This document shows, in pieces, positions 17,983-27,522 of a stretch of DNA of 64,000 nucleotides. The DNA comes from Microvirga antarctica (lineage in GTDB: Bacteria; Pseudomonadota; Alphaproteobacteria; Rhizobiales; Beijerinckiaceae). The notes under the pieces were generated by a model that saw nothing but the letters and a program-made list of their open reading frames with translations, was not told the origin of the DNA and ran no database searches. Location: the NCBI RefSeq assembly GCF_017921815.1, contig NZ_JAGEMM010000001.1, positions 1,302,001 to 1,366,000 of the forward strand, given 5' to 3'. The position numbers and the translations under genes are program-made. Positions within the stretch are counted from its first letter, which is position 1. Each line of letters begins with the position of its first letter.

Positions 17983-18885
17983 ATGAACACCCCTCTCGGC
18001 TTCGTCAAAAATTCCCTCGCCCGCCACAGCGCCGAGCGCGATTCGGATGCGCTCGATCGCTACCGCGACAATCCGCGCTCCGCCGTCGTGCTGATAGCTG
18101 GCGGCCTGCCCATCCTGATCGCCGGTCGGCCGGGGACCTGCCTGCTGGCGCCCTCGGTCGTCGAGCAACTGCAATCCCACGACGAGCAGGTCTATCTCGG
18201 GACCCTCGACGGGCAGCCCGTGGTCGCCACCGGGGCGCCCGCGCAGGCCGCCGATCTGTTTCGCAACGATCCGGCCTACACGGTCACCGACCTGCGCTCG
18301 ATCGCGTCCACGGGGCTGGTTCCCGAAGGGGAAGTGGGCCTGCTCGCGATGGCGAAGTCGATGCTCGACTGGCACGCCCGCCACCGCTTCTGCGCCAATT
18401 GCGGGTCGCGCACGATGGTCGAGCATGCGGGCTTTCGCCGCGACTGCCCGCAATGCGAGGCGCAGCATTTTCCGCGCACCGATCCGGTCGTGATCATGCT
18501 GATCACCCGCGGCGACACCTGCCTGCTGGGGCGCTCGGCGCGGTTCCAGTCACGGACCTATTCCTGCCTCGCAGGCTTCCTTGAGCCCGGCGAGACCATC
18601 GAGGATGCGGTGCGGCGGGAAACCTTCGAGGAGGCCGGCATTCGGGTGGGGGCGGTGAGTTATCTCGCCTCCCAGCCCTGGCCGTTCCCGTCATCCCTGA
18701 TGATCGGCTGCGTGGGCGAGGCCGAAGACGACGAGATCGTCATCGACACGACCGAGCTGGAAGACGTGCGCTGGTTCACCAGGGACGATGTGCGCCGGAT
18801 GCTCGACGGCACGCATCCCGAATACGCCGCCCCCGCCCCCGTGGCGATCGCCCATCACCTGCTGCTCGCGTGGATGCGGACCTGA
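17983..18885 (+). CDS. nudC: NAD(+) diphosphatase / NADH pyrophosphatase NudC
   Basis: This Nudix hydrolase cleaves NADH to NMNH and AMP and in other bacteria removes NAD caps from RNA. The zinc finger has C137, C140, C155 and C158. The Nudix box runs from GFLEPGE (198-204) to RRETFEEAG (211-219). The NudC-specific SQPWPFPSSLM is at 230-240. The frame is open back to 17665 inside the HIT gene; the ATG at 17983 fits the family length (300). It is convergent with pheA, with only 3 bp between the two stops. Confidence 0.95.
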   Translation: MNTPLGFVKNSLARHSAERDSDALDRYRDNPRSAVVLIAGGLPILIAGRPGTCLLAPSVVEQLQSHDEQVYLGTLDGQPVVATGAPAQAADLFRNDPAYTVTDLRSIASTGLVPEGEVGLLAMAKSMLDWHARHRFCANCGSRTMVEHAGFRRDCPQCEAQHFPRTDPVVIMLITRGDTCLLGRSARFQSRTYSCLAGFLEPGETIEDAVRRETFEEAGIRVGAVSYLASQPWPFPSSLMIGCVGEAEDDEIVIDTTELEDVRWFTRDDVRRMLDGTHPEYAAPAPVAIAHHLLLAWMRT

Positions 18886-18888
18886 GGC

Positions 18889-19743
18889 CTACTCGGCCGC
18901 TTCCTTCACCTTCTCGCGGAAGGGATCGGCCGGGTAGACGCCGAGCACCCGCAGCTCGCGGGAGAAGAATTCCAGTTCCTCGAGAGCACGCTTGAGGTCC
19001 ACATCGTCGGGGTGGCCATCCACCTCGGCATAGAACTGGGTCGCGAGGAACTCGCCCTCCAGCATGTAGCTTTCGAGTTTGGTCATGTTGATGCCGTTGG
19101 TGGCAAACCCGCCCAGCGCCTTATAGAGCGCGGCCGGCAGGTTGCGGACCCGGAACACGAAACTGGTGACGGTGGGCCCCTGCCCGGCCTTCGCCCATCG
19201 GGGGGTCTTCGACAGAATCACGAACCGCGTCGTGTTGTGGGTCTCGTCCTCGACGTTCTCGGCCATGATCTCGAGACCGTAGATATCGGCTGCCATGCGC
19301 GGCGCCAGGGAGGCCTTGGTGGGGTCCCGCCATTCGGCGACCTCGCGGGCGGAGCCCGCCGTATCGCCCGCCACGACCGCCTTCAGCCCGAGCCGCCGGA
19401 TGATCTTGCGGCACTGTCCCAGTGCGTGAACGTGGCTGTGGACGCTCTTGATGCCCTCGAGGGTCGCCCCTGGCAGGCCCATGAGCTGGAAATGGATCGG
19501 CAGGAAATGCTCGCCGACGATATGCAGGCCGGAGGTGGGAAGCAGGTGGTGGATATCCGCCACCCGGCCCGCGATGGAATTCTCGATCGGGATCATCGCG
19601 AGGCCCGCCTGCCCCTCCGTCACCGCCGCAAACGCATCCTCGAAGGTCGGCGATGGCAACACCTGCCAGTCGGGATGGACCTCCGCGCAGGCGATATGCG
19701 AGTTGGCGCCCGGCTCGCCCTGGAATGAAATGACGGTCTTCAT
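18889..19743 (-). CDS. pheA: prephenate dehydratase
   Basis: This enzyme converts prephenate to phenylpyruvate in phenylalanine synthesis. The catalytic domain has [12 protein letters not shown] at 7-18, [11 protein letters not shown] near 51 and the catalytic NTTRFVIL near 172. A C-terminal ACT domain ([18 protein letters not shown] onwards, including KLESYML) is the expected phenylalanine-feedback site. It is a stand-alone dehydratase without a chorismate mutase domain, as is usual in alphaproteobacteria. Its start overlaps the kdsB stop by 4 bp. Confidence 0.96.
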   Translation of the reverse strand: MKTVISFQGEPGANSHIACAEVHPDWQVLPSPTFEDAFAAVTEGQAGLAMIPIENSIAGRVADIHHLLPTSGLHIVGEHFLPIHFQLMGLPGATLEGIKSVHSHVHALGQCRKIIRRLGLKAVVAGDTAGSAREVAEWRDPTKASLAPRMAADIYGLEIMAENVEDETHNTTRFVILSKTPRWAKAGQGPTVTSFVFRVRNLPAALYKALGGFATNGINMTKLESYMLEGEFLATQFYAEVDGHPDDVDLKRALEELEFFSRELRVLGVYPADPFREKVKEAAE

Positions 19744-20483
19744 GGTGTTCTCCGGCCGGCGATGATCGCGCGCGCCCTTTCGAGATCGTGAGGGGTATCG
19801 ACGCCCAGCGGAACGTCGTCGACGAGCACTGCGTCAATCCGCATCCCCGCCTCGAGGGCACGGAGCTGCTCCAGCTTCTCGCGCACCTCCAACGGGGAGG
19901 CGGGCAGACCGACGAAGCGCTGCAGGGCTTGGCGGCGATAGGCGTAAAGCCCGATATGATGATAGAGCGCGCCCTCGCCGTAGGGGGCCGTGGCGCGGGT
20001 GAAATACAGGGCGCGGAACCGCCCCTCGCCGACCGGGGTCCCCACCATCTTGACGACGTTGGGATCGGCGCGCTCCTCGTCCCGGCTGATGAGGGCGACG
20101 AGCGTTGCAAGATCGACCGCGGCGTCTTCGAGCGGCGTCACGGCCCGGGCGATGGCCGCGGGATCGATCGTCGGCAGGTCGCCCTGGACATTCACCACCA
20201 GGTCGTAGCGGTGCTGCGGATCGAGCTTTTCCACAGCTTCGAAAATCCGGTCGGACCCGGAGGCGTGATCGGCACGGGTCATCACCGCCTGCCCGCCCGC
20301 CTGCCGGACCGAATCCGCGATCTCCTCGGAATCGGTCGCCACCGCGACCGGGCCGATGCCCGATTCCATGGCCCGACGCCAGACATGCACGATCATCGGC
20401 TCCCCGCCGATATCGGCCAGGGGCTTGTTCGGCAGGCGCGTCGCGGACAGACGGGCCGGGATCAGGATGAGGGCGTTGGACAT
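19740..20483 (-). CDS. kdsB: 3-deoxy-manno-octulosonate cytidylyltransferase
   Basis: This enzyme activates Kdo as CMP-Kdo for lipopolysaccharide inner-core synthesis. The nucleotide-binding N-terminus is [20 protein letters not shown] (8-27), followed by [19 protein letters not shown] and [10 protein letters not shown]. Length 247 is standard. The start lies 268 bp from the divergent cytochrome gene. It is coupled to pheA by ATGA, a pairing common in rhizobia though metabolically unrelated. Confidence 0.95.
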   Translation of the reverse strand: MSNALILIPARLSATRLPNKPLADIGGEPMIVHVWRRAMESGIGPVAVATDSEEIADSVRQAGGQAVMTRADHASGSDRIFEAVEKLDPQHRYDLVVNVQGDLPTIDPAAIARAVTPLEDAAVDLATLVALISRDEERADPNVVKMVGTPVGEGRFRALYFTRATAPYGEGALYHHIGLYAYRRQALQRFVGLPASPLEVREKLEQLRALEAGMRIDAVLVDDVPLGVDTPHDLERARAIIAGRRTP

Positions 20484-20751
20484 GGCGCCTGCTTGCGATG
20501 GGACTGCGCGTCCTTAGCAAGGCGGCTTTCGTTTGTCATGGGCGCGGGAGCGGCGAAAGCGCCCGCACACGGATCCGGCAGCCCCCCGCCGCGTTCCAAA
20601 CCTGAAACTGCGACCACGCGACCAACCGAAACCCCATTGTCAAACCCCCGTCGTTACGGCTAAGCAACGCCTCGGTTGCGGGCCCCGGTCCGCGCCAGAC
20701 CCATCCGTCGCGCTGGATCGCCGTTTTCCTGAGGCGAGGAGAGCTAAGTTC

Positions 20752-21291
20752 ATGAATATCGAGACCAACAAGATCGCGGGCGCAGTCTTCGGCTCGCTTC
20801 TTTTCGTGGTCGGCGTCAACGTCATCGCCGGGGGCCTGTTCTCGCCGCACAAGCCGGCGGTTCCGGGATACGATCTCCCGGCTCCCGAACCGACAGCCGG
20901 CGGTCCTGCCGCTGCGGCCGTTCCGGACGAGCCGCTCCCGGTCCTCCTCGCCAAGGCCGATCCGGCCAAGGGCGCTTCGGCCGCCAAGAAATGCCAGGCC
21001 TGCCACAGCTTCGAGAAGGGCGGTCCCAACAAGGTCGGACCGGATCTCTACGGCGTGATCGGTCGCCCGGTCGCCTCGCATGCGGGCTTCAATTACTCGG
21101 CGGCCCTGAAGGGCAAGGGCGGCGATTGGTCGTTCGAGGCCATCAACGATTTCATTCACGCGCCCAAGAAGGCCGTTCCCGGCACCATCATGGCGTTTGC
21201 GGGCGTCGCCCAGGCGCAGGAGCGGGCCGACATCCTGGCCTATCTGCGGACCTTGTCGGAAACCCCGGCGCCGCTGCCGGCCGCCCCGTAA
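20752..21291 (+). CDS. membrane-anchored c-type cytochrome (CycM-like)
   Basis: The 179-residue product has an uncleaved N-terminal anchor (KIAGAVFGSLLFVVGVNVIAGG, ~8-29), a Pro/Ala-rich linker and a class I cytochrome c domain. The haem-binding CQACH is near residue 82, followed by GPDLYGVIGRPVA and a distal Met in GTIMAFAG. This matches the CycM cytochromes that pass electrons from the bc1 complex to aa3 oxidase in rhizobia, usually found next to pheA/kdsB as here. The ATG at 20752 has GAGGCGAGGAGAG upstream; the open frame further back is not used. It ends at an intrinsic terminator. Confidence 0.9.
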   Translation: MNIETNKIAGAVFGSLLFVVGVNVIAGGLFSPHKPAVPGYDLPAPEPTAGGPAAAAVPDEPLPVLLAKADPAKGASAAKKCQACHSFEKGGPNKVGPDLYGVIGRPVASHAGFNYSAALKGKGGDWSFEAINDFIHAPKKAVPGTIMAFAGVAQAQERADILAYLRTLSETPAPLPAAP

Positions 21292-21319
21292 CCCCCGACA
21301 CTCTCGCCGTTTCTTGAAC

Positions 21320-21348
21320 AGCCGGGCCTTGCGTCCGGCTTTTCTTTT
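21320..21348 (+). terminator. intrinsic terminator after the cytochrome gene
   Basis: AGCCGG (21320-21325) pairs with CCGGCT (21335-21340) around a nine-base loop, followed by a T-rich run (21340-21348, one C inside). It begins 28 bases after the cytochrome stop. Confidence 0.6.
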
Positions 21349-21359
21349 GTGCGCTATCC

Positions 21360-21387
21360 TTGCGTTCACGCCCGTGGGCGCAAAAAT
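21360..21387 (+). promoter_or_regulatory. candidate promoter of the yej operon
   Basis: TTGCGT (21360-21365) and AAAAAT (21382-21387) are 16 bases apart, directly after the cytochrome terminator. A start near 21394 would lie past the ATG at 21390, which supports use of the TTG at 21429 as the yejA start. Confidence 0.4.
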
Positions 21388-21428
21388 GTATGCGACCCGC
21401 GGCGCCGCCCGCGCGCAGGAGACGCCTT

Positions 21429-23279
21429 TTGATCCGCACCGTTCTGCAGAGCCTTTTCGTCGTCTGTCTCGCTGCCTCGCCGGTGGCGGCCCAGACCCCC
21501 GCTCCGCAATGGCGTCACGGCTCCGCCCTCCTCGACACGCCGAAATATCCGCCGGGTTTCAAGCACTTTGACTATGTGAACCCGGATGCGCCCAAGGGCG
21601 GCCTCGTGCGGCTGGGTGCCCAGGGCGCCTTCGACAGCTTCAACCTGGTGGTTGCCGGGGTGAAGGGCTCGCCCGAGCAGGGGCTCGGACTGATCTACGA
21701 GACGCTGACCACCGCCTCGCTGGACGAGCCGAGCGCCTCCTACGGGCTGCTGGCGGTAGCCTTCGCGTTTCCCGATGACTATTCGTCCGTGACCTTCCGG
21801 ATGCGGCCCGACGCCCGCTGGCATGACGGCAGGCCGGTCACCGCCGAAGACGTGATTTTCTCGTTCGAGGTCCTGAAGGCCAACAGCCCGACCTACGCGT
21901 TCTATTACGGCAATGTGGTGAAGGCCGAGAAGATCGGCGAGCGCGACGTCAAGTTCACCTTCGACGAGAAAGGCAACCGCGAGCTTCCCCAGATCATGGG
22001 CCAGCTCCTGGTGCTGCCCAAGCACTGGTGGGAGGGCACCGCGCCCGACGGACGCAAGCGCGACGTCACCCAGACGACCCTGGAGCCGCCCCTGGGCTCC
22101 GGCCAGTATCGCCTCAAAAGCTTCGTTGCGGGGCGCAGCGCCGTCTATGAACGGGTAAAGGATTATTGGGGGGCTGCCCTCAACGTGAATGTCGGCAAGT
22201 GGAATTTCGACGAGATCCGTTACGAATATTATCGGGACGCGACGGTGCTGCTCGAAGCCTTCAAAGGCGACCAGATCGATTTTCGGGTCGAGAACAGCGC
22301 GCGCAACTGGGCCACCGGCTATAACTTTCCGGCCCGCGAGCAGGGCCGCGTGATCCTCGAGGAATTCCCGTCCCGCGCCTCCGGCGTGATGCAGGCCTTC
22401 GTGCTCAACCTGCGCCGCGAGAAATTCAGCGATGCGCGGGTCCGCCGGGCGCTCAACCTCGCCTTCCCGTTCGAGGATATCCGCAAGACCATCTTCTCCG
22501 GCCAGTACGAGCGCGTCTCCAGCTATTTCAACGGTCTCGAGCTTGCCTCATCGGGCCTGCCTGAGGGACCGGAACTTGCGATCCTCGAATCGCTGCGCGA
22601 CAAGATCCCCGCCAAGGTCTTCACCGAGCCTTACGCCAATCCGGTCGCCGAGACGGCCGAGGCCGTGCGCAACAACCTGCGCGAGGCCGACCGCCTGCTG
22701 CGCGAGGCGGGCTGGGAGCTGAAGGATCGCAAGCGCGTCAACGCCAAAGGCGAGACGCTCACCATCGAATTGCTGGGCGACAGCCCCAATGACGAGCGGG
22801 TCTACCTGCCGTACAAATCCGCGCTCGACCGACTCGGCATCGTCACCTCCGTGAGGATCGTCGACGGCGTTCAACACGTCAACCGGACGCGTTCCTTCGA
22901 CTTCGACATCGTGTCCGGCCTCTGGGGTCAATCCCTGTCGCCCGGCAACGAGCAGCGCGAATTCTGGGGATCGCAGGCGGCCCGGCGCGAAGGCTCGCGC
23001 AATCTTGCGGGCATCGCCGATCCCGGGGTCGACGCGCTGATCGACCGGGTGATCTTCGCCCGCGACCGCGCTGAACTCGTGGCCGCGACGAAAGCCCTCG
23101 ACCGGGTGCTGCTCGCGCACGATTACATGGTCCCGCAATGGACCTACGGCCTGCAGCGCACCGCCCGGTGGAACCGCTACAGCCATCCCGAGACGCTTCC
23201 CCGCTACGGCGCGTCGGGCTTCCCGACCGTCTGGTGGTTCGACACGGCGAAAGCCCAAGCCACGGGGGCGATCAGATGA
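21429..23279 (+). CDS. yejA1: peptide ABC transporter substrate-binding protein, first YejA copy
   Basis: This is an extracellular solute-binding protein family 5 member. The TTG at 21429 has AGGAG (21417-21421) 7 bases upstream and gives an ideal Sec signal peptide, IRTVLQSLFVVCLAASPVAAQ. An ATG at 21390 would put an Arg-rich tail before it. The mature part starts with the YejA-type GFKHFDYVNPDAPKGG. A second ~45%-like copy follows with a 4-bp overlap, and the permease and ATPase genes come after. YejABEF imports oligopeptides and peptide antibiotics such as microcin C. In Sinorhizobium it protects against host NCR peptides. Confidence 0.9.
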   Translation: MIRTVLQSLFVVCLAASPVAAQTPAPQWRHGSALLDTPKYPPGFKHFDYVNPDAPKGGLVRLGAQGAFDSFNLVVAGVKGSPEQGLGLIYETLTTASLDEPSASYGLLAVAFAFPDDYSSVTFRMRPDARWHDGRPVTAEDVIFSFEVLKANSPTYAFYYGNVVKAEKIGERDVKFTFDEKGNRELPQIMGQLLVLPKHWWEGTAPDGRKRDVTQTTLEPPLGSGQYRLKSFVAGRSAVYERVKDYWGAALNVNVGKWNFDEIRYEYYRDATVLLEAFKGDQIDFRVENSARNWATGYNFPAREQGRVILEEFPSRASGVMQAFVLNLRREKFSDARVRRALNLAFPFEDIRKTIFSGQYERVSSYFNGLELASSGLPEGPELAILESLRDKIPAKVFTEPYANPVAETAEAVRNNLREADRLLREAGWELKDRKRVNAKGETLTIELLGDSPNDERVYLPYKSALDRLGIVTSVRIVDGVQHVNRTRSFDFDIVSGLWGQSLSPGNEQREFWGSQAARREGSRNLAGIADPGVDALIDRVIFARDRAELVAATKALDRVLLAHDYMVPQWTYGLQRTARWNRYSHPETLPRYGASGFPTVWWFDTAKAQATGAIR

Positions 23280-25144
23280 CCGAATTGTCCCGCCGGACTC
23301 TCCTGCTCGGCAGCGCGATGGCGGGGCTCGCCGTCTCGCGGACGGGCCGCGCGTTCGCACAAGACGCTGGCGCGGAGCTTCACGGCCTGTCGAGTTTCGG
23401 CGATTTGAAATACGGGCCCGATTTCAAGCACTTCGACTACGTCAATCCATCGGCGCCCAAAGGCGGCATGCTCGCGATCCAGATCAAGCAGTCGACCGGC
23501 AACCAGAATTTCAACACCTTCAACACGCTCAACGTCTTCGTGCTTCGGGGCGACGGCGCGGCCGGAATTCCGGACACGTTCGATACGCTGATGGTGGGCT
23601 CGGGCGACGAGCCGGACGCGGTCTACGGCCTCGTGGCCAGAAGCGCGCAGGCCTCCGACGACCGATTGACCTATCGCTTCCGCCTGCGGCCGGAGGCGCG
23701 CTTTCACGACGGCTCCCGCCTCACCGCCGCTGACGTCGCTTTCTCTCTCGATGTGCTGAAGCAGAAGGGCCATCCGGTCTTCCGCTCGATTCTCACCCAG
23801 ATGACAGCGGCCGAGGCCGAGGCCGACGATCTTCTGGTGGTGCGATTTTCGCCGGAGCGCAGCCGCGACCTGCATCTTGCGGTCGCCGGCATGCCGATCT
23901 TTTCCGCCGCCTTCTGGAAGGGCCGGGATTTCGAGGCGGCGACGCTCGAGGCGCCGCTTGGCTCCGGACCGTACAAGGTCGGCCGTTTCGAGACCGGCCG
24001 ATTCATCGAGCTCGATCGGGTGGCCGATTACTGGGCGAAGGATCTGCCGGTCAATGTGGGCCAGAACAATTTCGACCGGGTTCGCTACGATTATTTCCGC
24101 GACCGGACGGTGGCCTTCGAGGCGTTCAAGAACGGCACGCTGAATTTCCAGGAAGAATACACCTCGCGGACCTGGGCGACCGGCTACGATTTTCCGGCTC
24201 TGCGCGAGGGCCGCGTCAAGAAGGAGACGCTGCCCAACGACGCCCCGGCGCCGATTCAAGGGTGGCATTTCAACACCCGCCGAGATGTCTTCAAGGATCC
24301 CCGGATCCGCGAGGCGATCGGCCTGGCGTTCGATTTCGAATGGACCAACGCGAACATCATGTTCGGCGCCTACAAGCGGCTCACATCCTATTTCGAAAAT
24401 ACCGACATGAAGGCGGAAGGCGCGCCCTCGCCCGAGGAAGTGGTCCTGCTGGAACCATTTCGCGCGTCGCTGCCGGCTTCCGTCTTCACCGAGCCCCTTA
24501 TCCCGCCCGTCTCCGACGGGTCCGGCCAGGATCGTCGCCTGCTCCGGCGCGCCGACGAGCTTCTGCGCGCGGCGGGGTGCCGACGCGAAGGCAGCGTGCT
24601 CAAGTTGCCGAACGGGCAGCCCTTCGTCATCGAGTTCCTCGACTTCCAGGCCTCGCTCCAACCTCATACACAGCCGTTCCAGGCCAACCTGAAACGGCTC
24701 GGCATCGATGCGCGGTCGCGGATCGTGGACGCGGCCCAGTACCAGCGCCGGATGGACGAATACGACTTCGACATCGCCAGCCGGGCCTTGTCAGGCGCGG
24801 GGACGCCCGGCGACAGCCTGCGCGTCGTCTATGGGTCGAGCGCCGCCAAGTCGCCGGGCAGCCGCAACATCGCAGGCATCGCCGACCCGGCCGTCGACGC
24901 CCTCATCGAGCGCATCGCACAGGCCAAGACCCGCCAGGAACTGGTGGTCGCCTGCCGGGCGCTCGACCGGGTGCTGCGGGCCGGCCTCTACTGGGTGCCC
25001 ATGTGGTTCAAGGCCAACACATGGCTGTCCTATTGGGACGAGTTCTCGCGGCCGGACACCAAGCCGGAGCTGAATTCCGGTGCGCCCGGCACCTGGTGGC
25101 ACGACGCCGACAAGGCCCGGAAGTCGCGGCGGACCAACGCTTGA
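23276..25144 (+). CDS. yejA2: peptide ABC transporter substrate-binding protein, second YejA copy
   Basis: This 622-residue family 5 binding protein shares the FKHFDYVNPSAPKGGM block and the overall layout with the preceding gene. Its leader is different: SRRTLLLGSAMAGLAVS carries a twin-arginine motif, so it is probably exported folded by Tat while the first copy uses Sec. The ATG overlaps the stop of the first copy (ATGA). The frame upstream to 23138 is an overlap artefact. Two binding proteins feeding one permease would widen the range of peptides taken up. Confidence 0.9.
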   Translation: MTELSRRTLLLGSAMAGLAVSRTGRAFAQDAGAELHGLSSFGDLKYGPDFKHFDYVNPSAPKGGMLAIQIKQSTGNQNFNTFNTLNVFVLRGDGAAGIPDTFDTLMVGSGDEPDAVYGLVARSAQASDDRLTYRFRLRPEARFHDGSRLTAADVAFSLDVLKQKGHPVFRSILTQMTAAEAEADDLLVVRFSPERSRDLHLAVAGMPIFSAAFWKGRDFEAATLEAPLGSGPYKVGRFETGRFIELDRVADYWAKDLPVNVGQNNFDRVRYDYFRDRTVAFEAFKNGTLNFQEEYTSRTWATGYDFPALREGRVKKETLPNDAPAPIQGWHFNTRRDVFKDPRIREAIGLAFDFEWTNANIMFGAYKRLTSYFENTDMKAEGAPSPEEVVLLEPFRASLPASVFTEPLIPPVSDGSGQDRRLLRRADELLRAAGCRREGSVLKLPNGQPFVIEFLDFQASLQPHTQPFQANLKRLGIDARSRIVDAAQYQRRMDEYDFDIASRALSGAGTPGDSLRVVYGSSAAKSPGSRNIAGIADPAVDALIERIAQAKTRQELVVACRALDRVLRAGLYWVPMWFKANTWLSYWDEFSRPDTKPELNSGAPGTWWHDADKARKSRRTNA

Positions 25145-25244
25145 ATTTGCTTTCGGGACGGTGGACGGGTTACGCCTTGCAGGACCGAAATCGGTTCCGC
25201 GCTCCTGATCCCGGCCCCTTCGGCCAAACCATCGAAAGAGCCTG

Positions 25245-26357
25245 ATGCTCGCTTATATCGCGCGCCGCATCCTCCTGATGATCCCGACTCTGTTCGGCAT
25301 CATGCTGATCTCGTTCGCCATCGTGCAATTCGCCCCCGGCGGTCCGGTCGAGCGGATCATCGCCCAGCTCCAGGGGCAGGATTCGAGCGCCACCTCGCGG
25401 ATCTCGGGCGGCGGCGGCGATTTCTCCGGCGGCCAGAACGCCGCCGAGAGCGGGGCCGGTGACCAGTCCTCATCCCGCTATCGCGGTGCGCAGGGGCTCG
25501 ATCCGCAATTCATCAAGCAGCTCGAAACCCAGTTCGGTTTTGACAAGCCGGCGCCTGAACGCTTCGCGAAGATGCTGTGGGATTATGCGCGGTTCGATTT
25601 TGGCAAGAGCTATTTCCGCGACATCTCGGTGCTGCAACTGATCGGCGAGAAGCTGCCGGTTTCGGTGTCGCTGGGCTTGTGGATGACGCTGCTGTCCTAC
25701 GCCATCTCGATTCCACTCGGCATCCGCAAGGCCGTGAAGGACGGCTCGTCCTTCGACGTCTGGACCTCCGGCATCGTCATTATCGGCTATGCCATTCCGG
25801 GCTTTCTCTTCGCCATTCTGCTGATCGTGCTGTTTGCCGGCGGATCGTTCTGGCAGCTCTTTCCCTTGCGCGGACTGACGTCGGAGAACTGGGACCAGCT
25901 CTCGCTTGCGGGCAAGGCGGTGGATTACCTCTGGCACATCACGCTGCCCATCACCGCCATGGCGCTGGGGGCCTTTGCGACCTCGACGCTGCTGACCAAG
26001 AACTCGTTCCTCGACGAGATCCGCAAGCAATACGTCATCACCGCGCGCATGAAGGGATTGTCGGAGCGACAGGTGCTCTACGGGCACGTGTTCCGGAACG
26101 CGATGCTCATCGTCATCGCGGGGTTTCCCGGCGCGTTCATCGGGGCGTTCTTCGCCGGCGCGCTGCTGATCGAGACGATCTTCTCGCTCGACGGGCTCGG
26201 GCTTCTGTCCTTCGAGTCGATCGTCAACCGGGACTATCCGGTGGTGTTCGCCAACCTCTACATCTTCTCGCTCGTCGGCCTTGCGGTCAATCTGTTGTCG
26301 GACCTCACCTATACGTGGATCGATCCGCGCATCGATTTCGAAACGCGGGAGGTGTGA
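25245..26357 (+). CDS. yejB: microcin C / oligopeptide ABC transporter permease YejB
   Basis: This 370-residue inner-membrane permease starts with the YejB-type N-terminus [18 protein letters not shown] and an early APGGPVE. Next comes a long periplasmic loop (40-95) containing a Gly/Ser-rich stretch, then five further membrane segments. The ABC coupling motif (EAA loop) is around [15 protein letters not shown] (267-281). It lies 100 bp after yejA2 with no terminator seen between, so it should be in the same operon. Confidence 0.93.
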   Translation: MLAYIARRILLMIPTLFGIMLISFAIVQFAPGGPVERIIAQLQGQDSSATSRISGGGGDFSGGQNAAESGAGDQSSSRYRGAQGLDPQFIKQLETQFGFDKPAPERFAKMLWDYARFDFGKSYFRDISVLQLIGEKLPVSVSLGLWMTLLSYAISIPLGIRKAVKDGSSFDVWTSGIVIIGYAIPGFLFAILLIVLFAGGSFWQLFPLRGLTSENWDQLSLAGKAVDYLWHITLPITAMALGAFATSTLLTKNSFLDEIRKQYVITARMKGLSERQVLYGHVFRNAMLIVIAGFPGAFIGAFFAGALLIETIFSLDGLGLLSFESIVNRDYPVVFANLYIFSLVGLAVNLLSDLTYTWIDPRIDFETREV

Positions 26358-26358
26358 C

Positions 26359-27522
26359 ATGAACGAGACCATGGCGCTCCCCGCCTCGCTGCCTGCACCT
26401 GTCGCCCCGCCTCTGCCCAAGCAGGGCCTCATCAAGCTGTCGCCGCTGAACCGCCGCCGCTTGCAGAACTTCAAGGCCAACCGCCGCGGCTACTGGTCGT
26501 TCTGGATCTTCATGGTGCTGTTCGTGCTCAGCCTGTTCGCCGAGTTCATCGCCAACGACAAGCCCATCCTCGTCTCCTACAAGGGCGAGTGGCTCTCGCC
26601 CGCCATGGTCGATTACCCGGAGGAGAAATTCGGCGGGTTTCTCGCCCAGACCGATTACCGCGACCCCGTCATTGCCGACGAGATCGAGAAGAATGGCTGG
26701 ATCCTGTGGGCGCCGGTGCGGTTCTCGTACAATACGCATAATCTCGACCTGCCGGTGCCAGCGCCCGCGCCCCCGACATGGATGCTGTCCGACGCCCAGT
26801 GCCAGACCATCGCGGCACGAAAAGGCGGCACCGGGTGTCGCGACATTGAATGGAACTGGCTCGGCACCGACGACCAGGGCCGCGACGTTGTGGCCCGCCT
26901 GATCTACGGCTTTCGCATCTCGGTTCTGTTCGGGCTTATTCTGGCCAGCATCTCGTCGGTCGTGGGCGTGCTCGCCGGTGCCGTACAGGGCTATTTCGGC
27001 GGCTGGGTCGATCTGATCTTCCAGCGCTTCATCGAGGTGTGGACGGCGATTCCGGCGCTTTACCTTCTCATCATCATCTCGGCCATCATCACGCCGAGCT
27101 TCTTCGTGCTGCTGGGAATCCTGCTGCTGTTCTCATGGGTGTCGCTCGTGGGCGTGGTGCGGGCCGAATTCCTTCGCGCCCGTAATCTCGAATACGTGCG
27201 CGCCGCGCGGGCTCTGGGTCTCTCGAACGTGGCGATCATGTTCCGGCACCTGTTGCCCAACGCCATGGTGGCGACGCTCACCTTCCTGCCCTTCATTCTC
27301 AACGGCTCGATCGCCACGCTCACGTCGCTGGATTTCCTCGGCTTCGGATTGCCGCCGGGCTCGCCCTCCCTCGGCGAGATGCTGGCGCAGGGCAAGGCCA
27401 ACCTTCAGGCCCCCTGGCTCGGCCTCACCGGCTTCTTCGTCATTGCCCTGATGCTCAGCCTGTTGATCTTCATCGGCGAGGCGGTGCGTGACGCCTTCGA
27501 TCCGCGCAAGGCTTTCCAATGA
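26359..27522 (+). CDS. yejE: microcin C / oligopeptide ABC transporter permease YejE
   Basis: This 387-residue permease partner of YejB has a cytoplasmic N-terminus with RRRLQNFKANRRGYWSFWIF, a first membrane helix, then the large periplasmic loop characteristic of YejE (IANDKPILVSYKGEWLSPA through the WMLSDAQCQ region). The BPD_transp_1 domain follows, with its EAA loop at AARALGLSNVAIMFRH. The ATG at 26359 is one base past the yejB stop, so the two are coupled. Its stop overlaps the yejF start (ATGA). Confidence 0.93.
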   Translation: MNETMALPASLPAPVAPPLPKQGLIKLSPLNRRRLQNFKANRRGYWSFWIFMVLFVLSLFAEFIANDKPILVSYKGEWLSPAMVDYPEEKFGGFLAQTDYRDPVIADEIEKNGWILWAPVRFSYNTHNLDLPVPAPAPPTWMLSDAQCQTIAARKGGTGCRDIEWNWLGTDDQGRDVVARLIYGFRISVLFGLILASISSVVGVLAGAVQGYFGGWVDLIFQRFIEVWTAIPALYLLIIISAIITPSFFVLLGILLLFSWVSLVGVVRAEFLRARNLEYVRAARALGLSNVAIMFRHLLPNAMVATLTFLPFILNGSIATLTSLDFLGFGLPPGSPSLGEMLAQGKANLQAPWLGLTGFFVIALMLSLLIFIGEAVRDAFDPRKAFQ

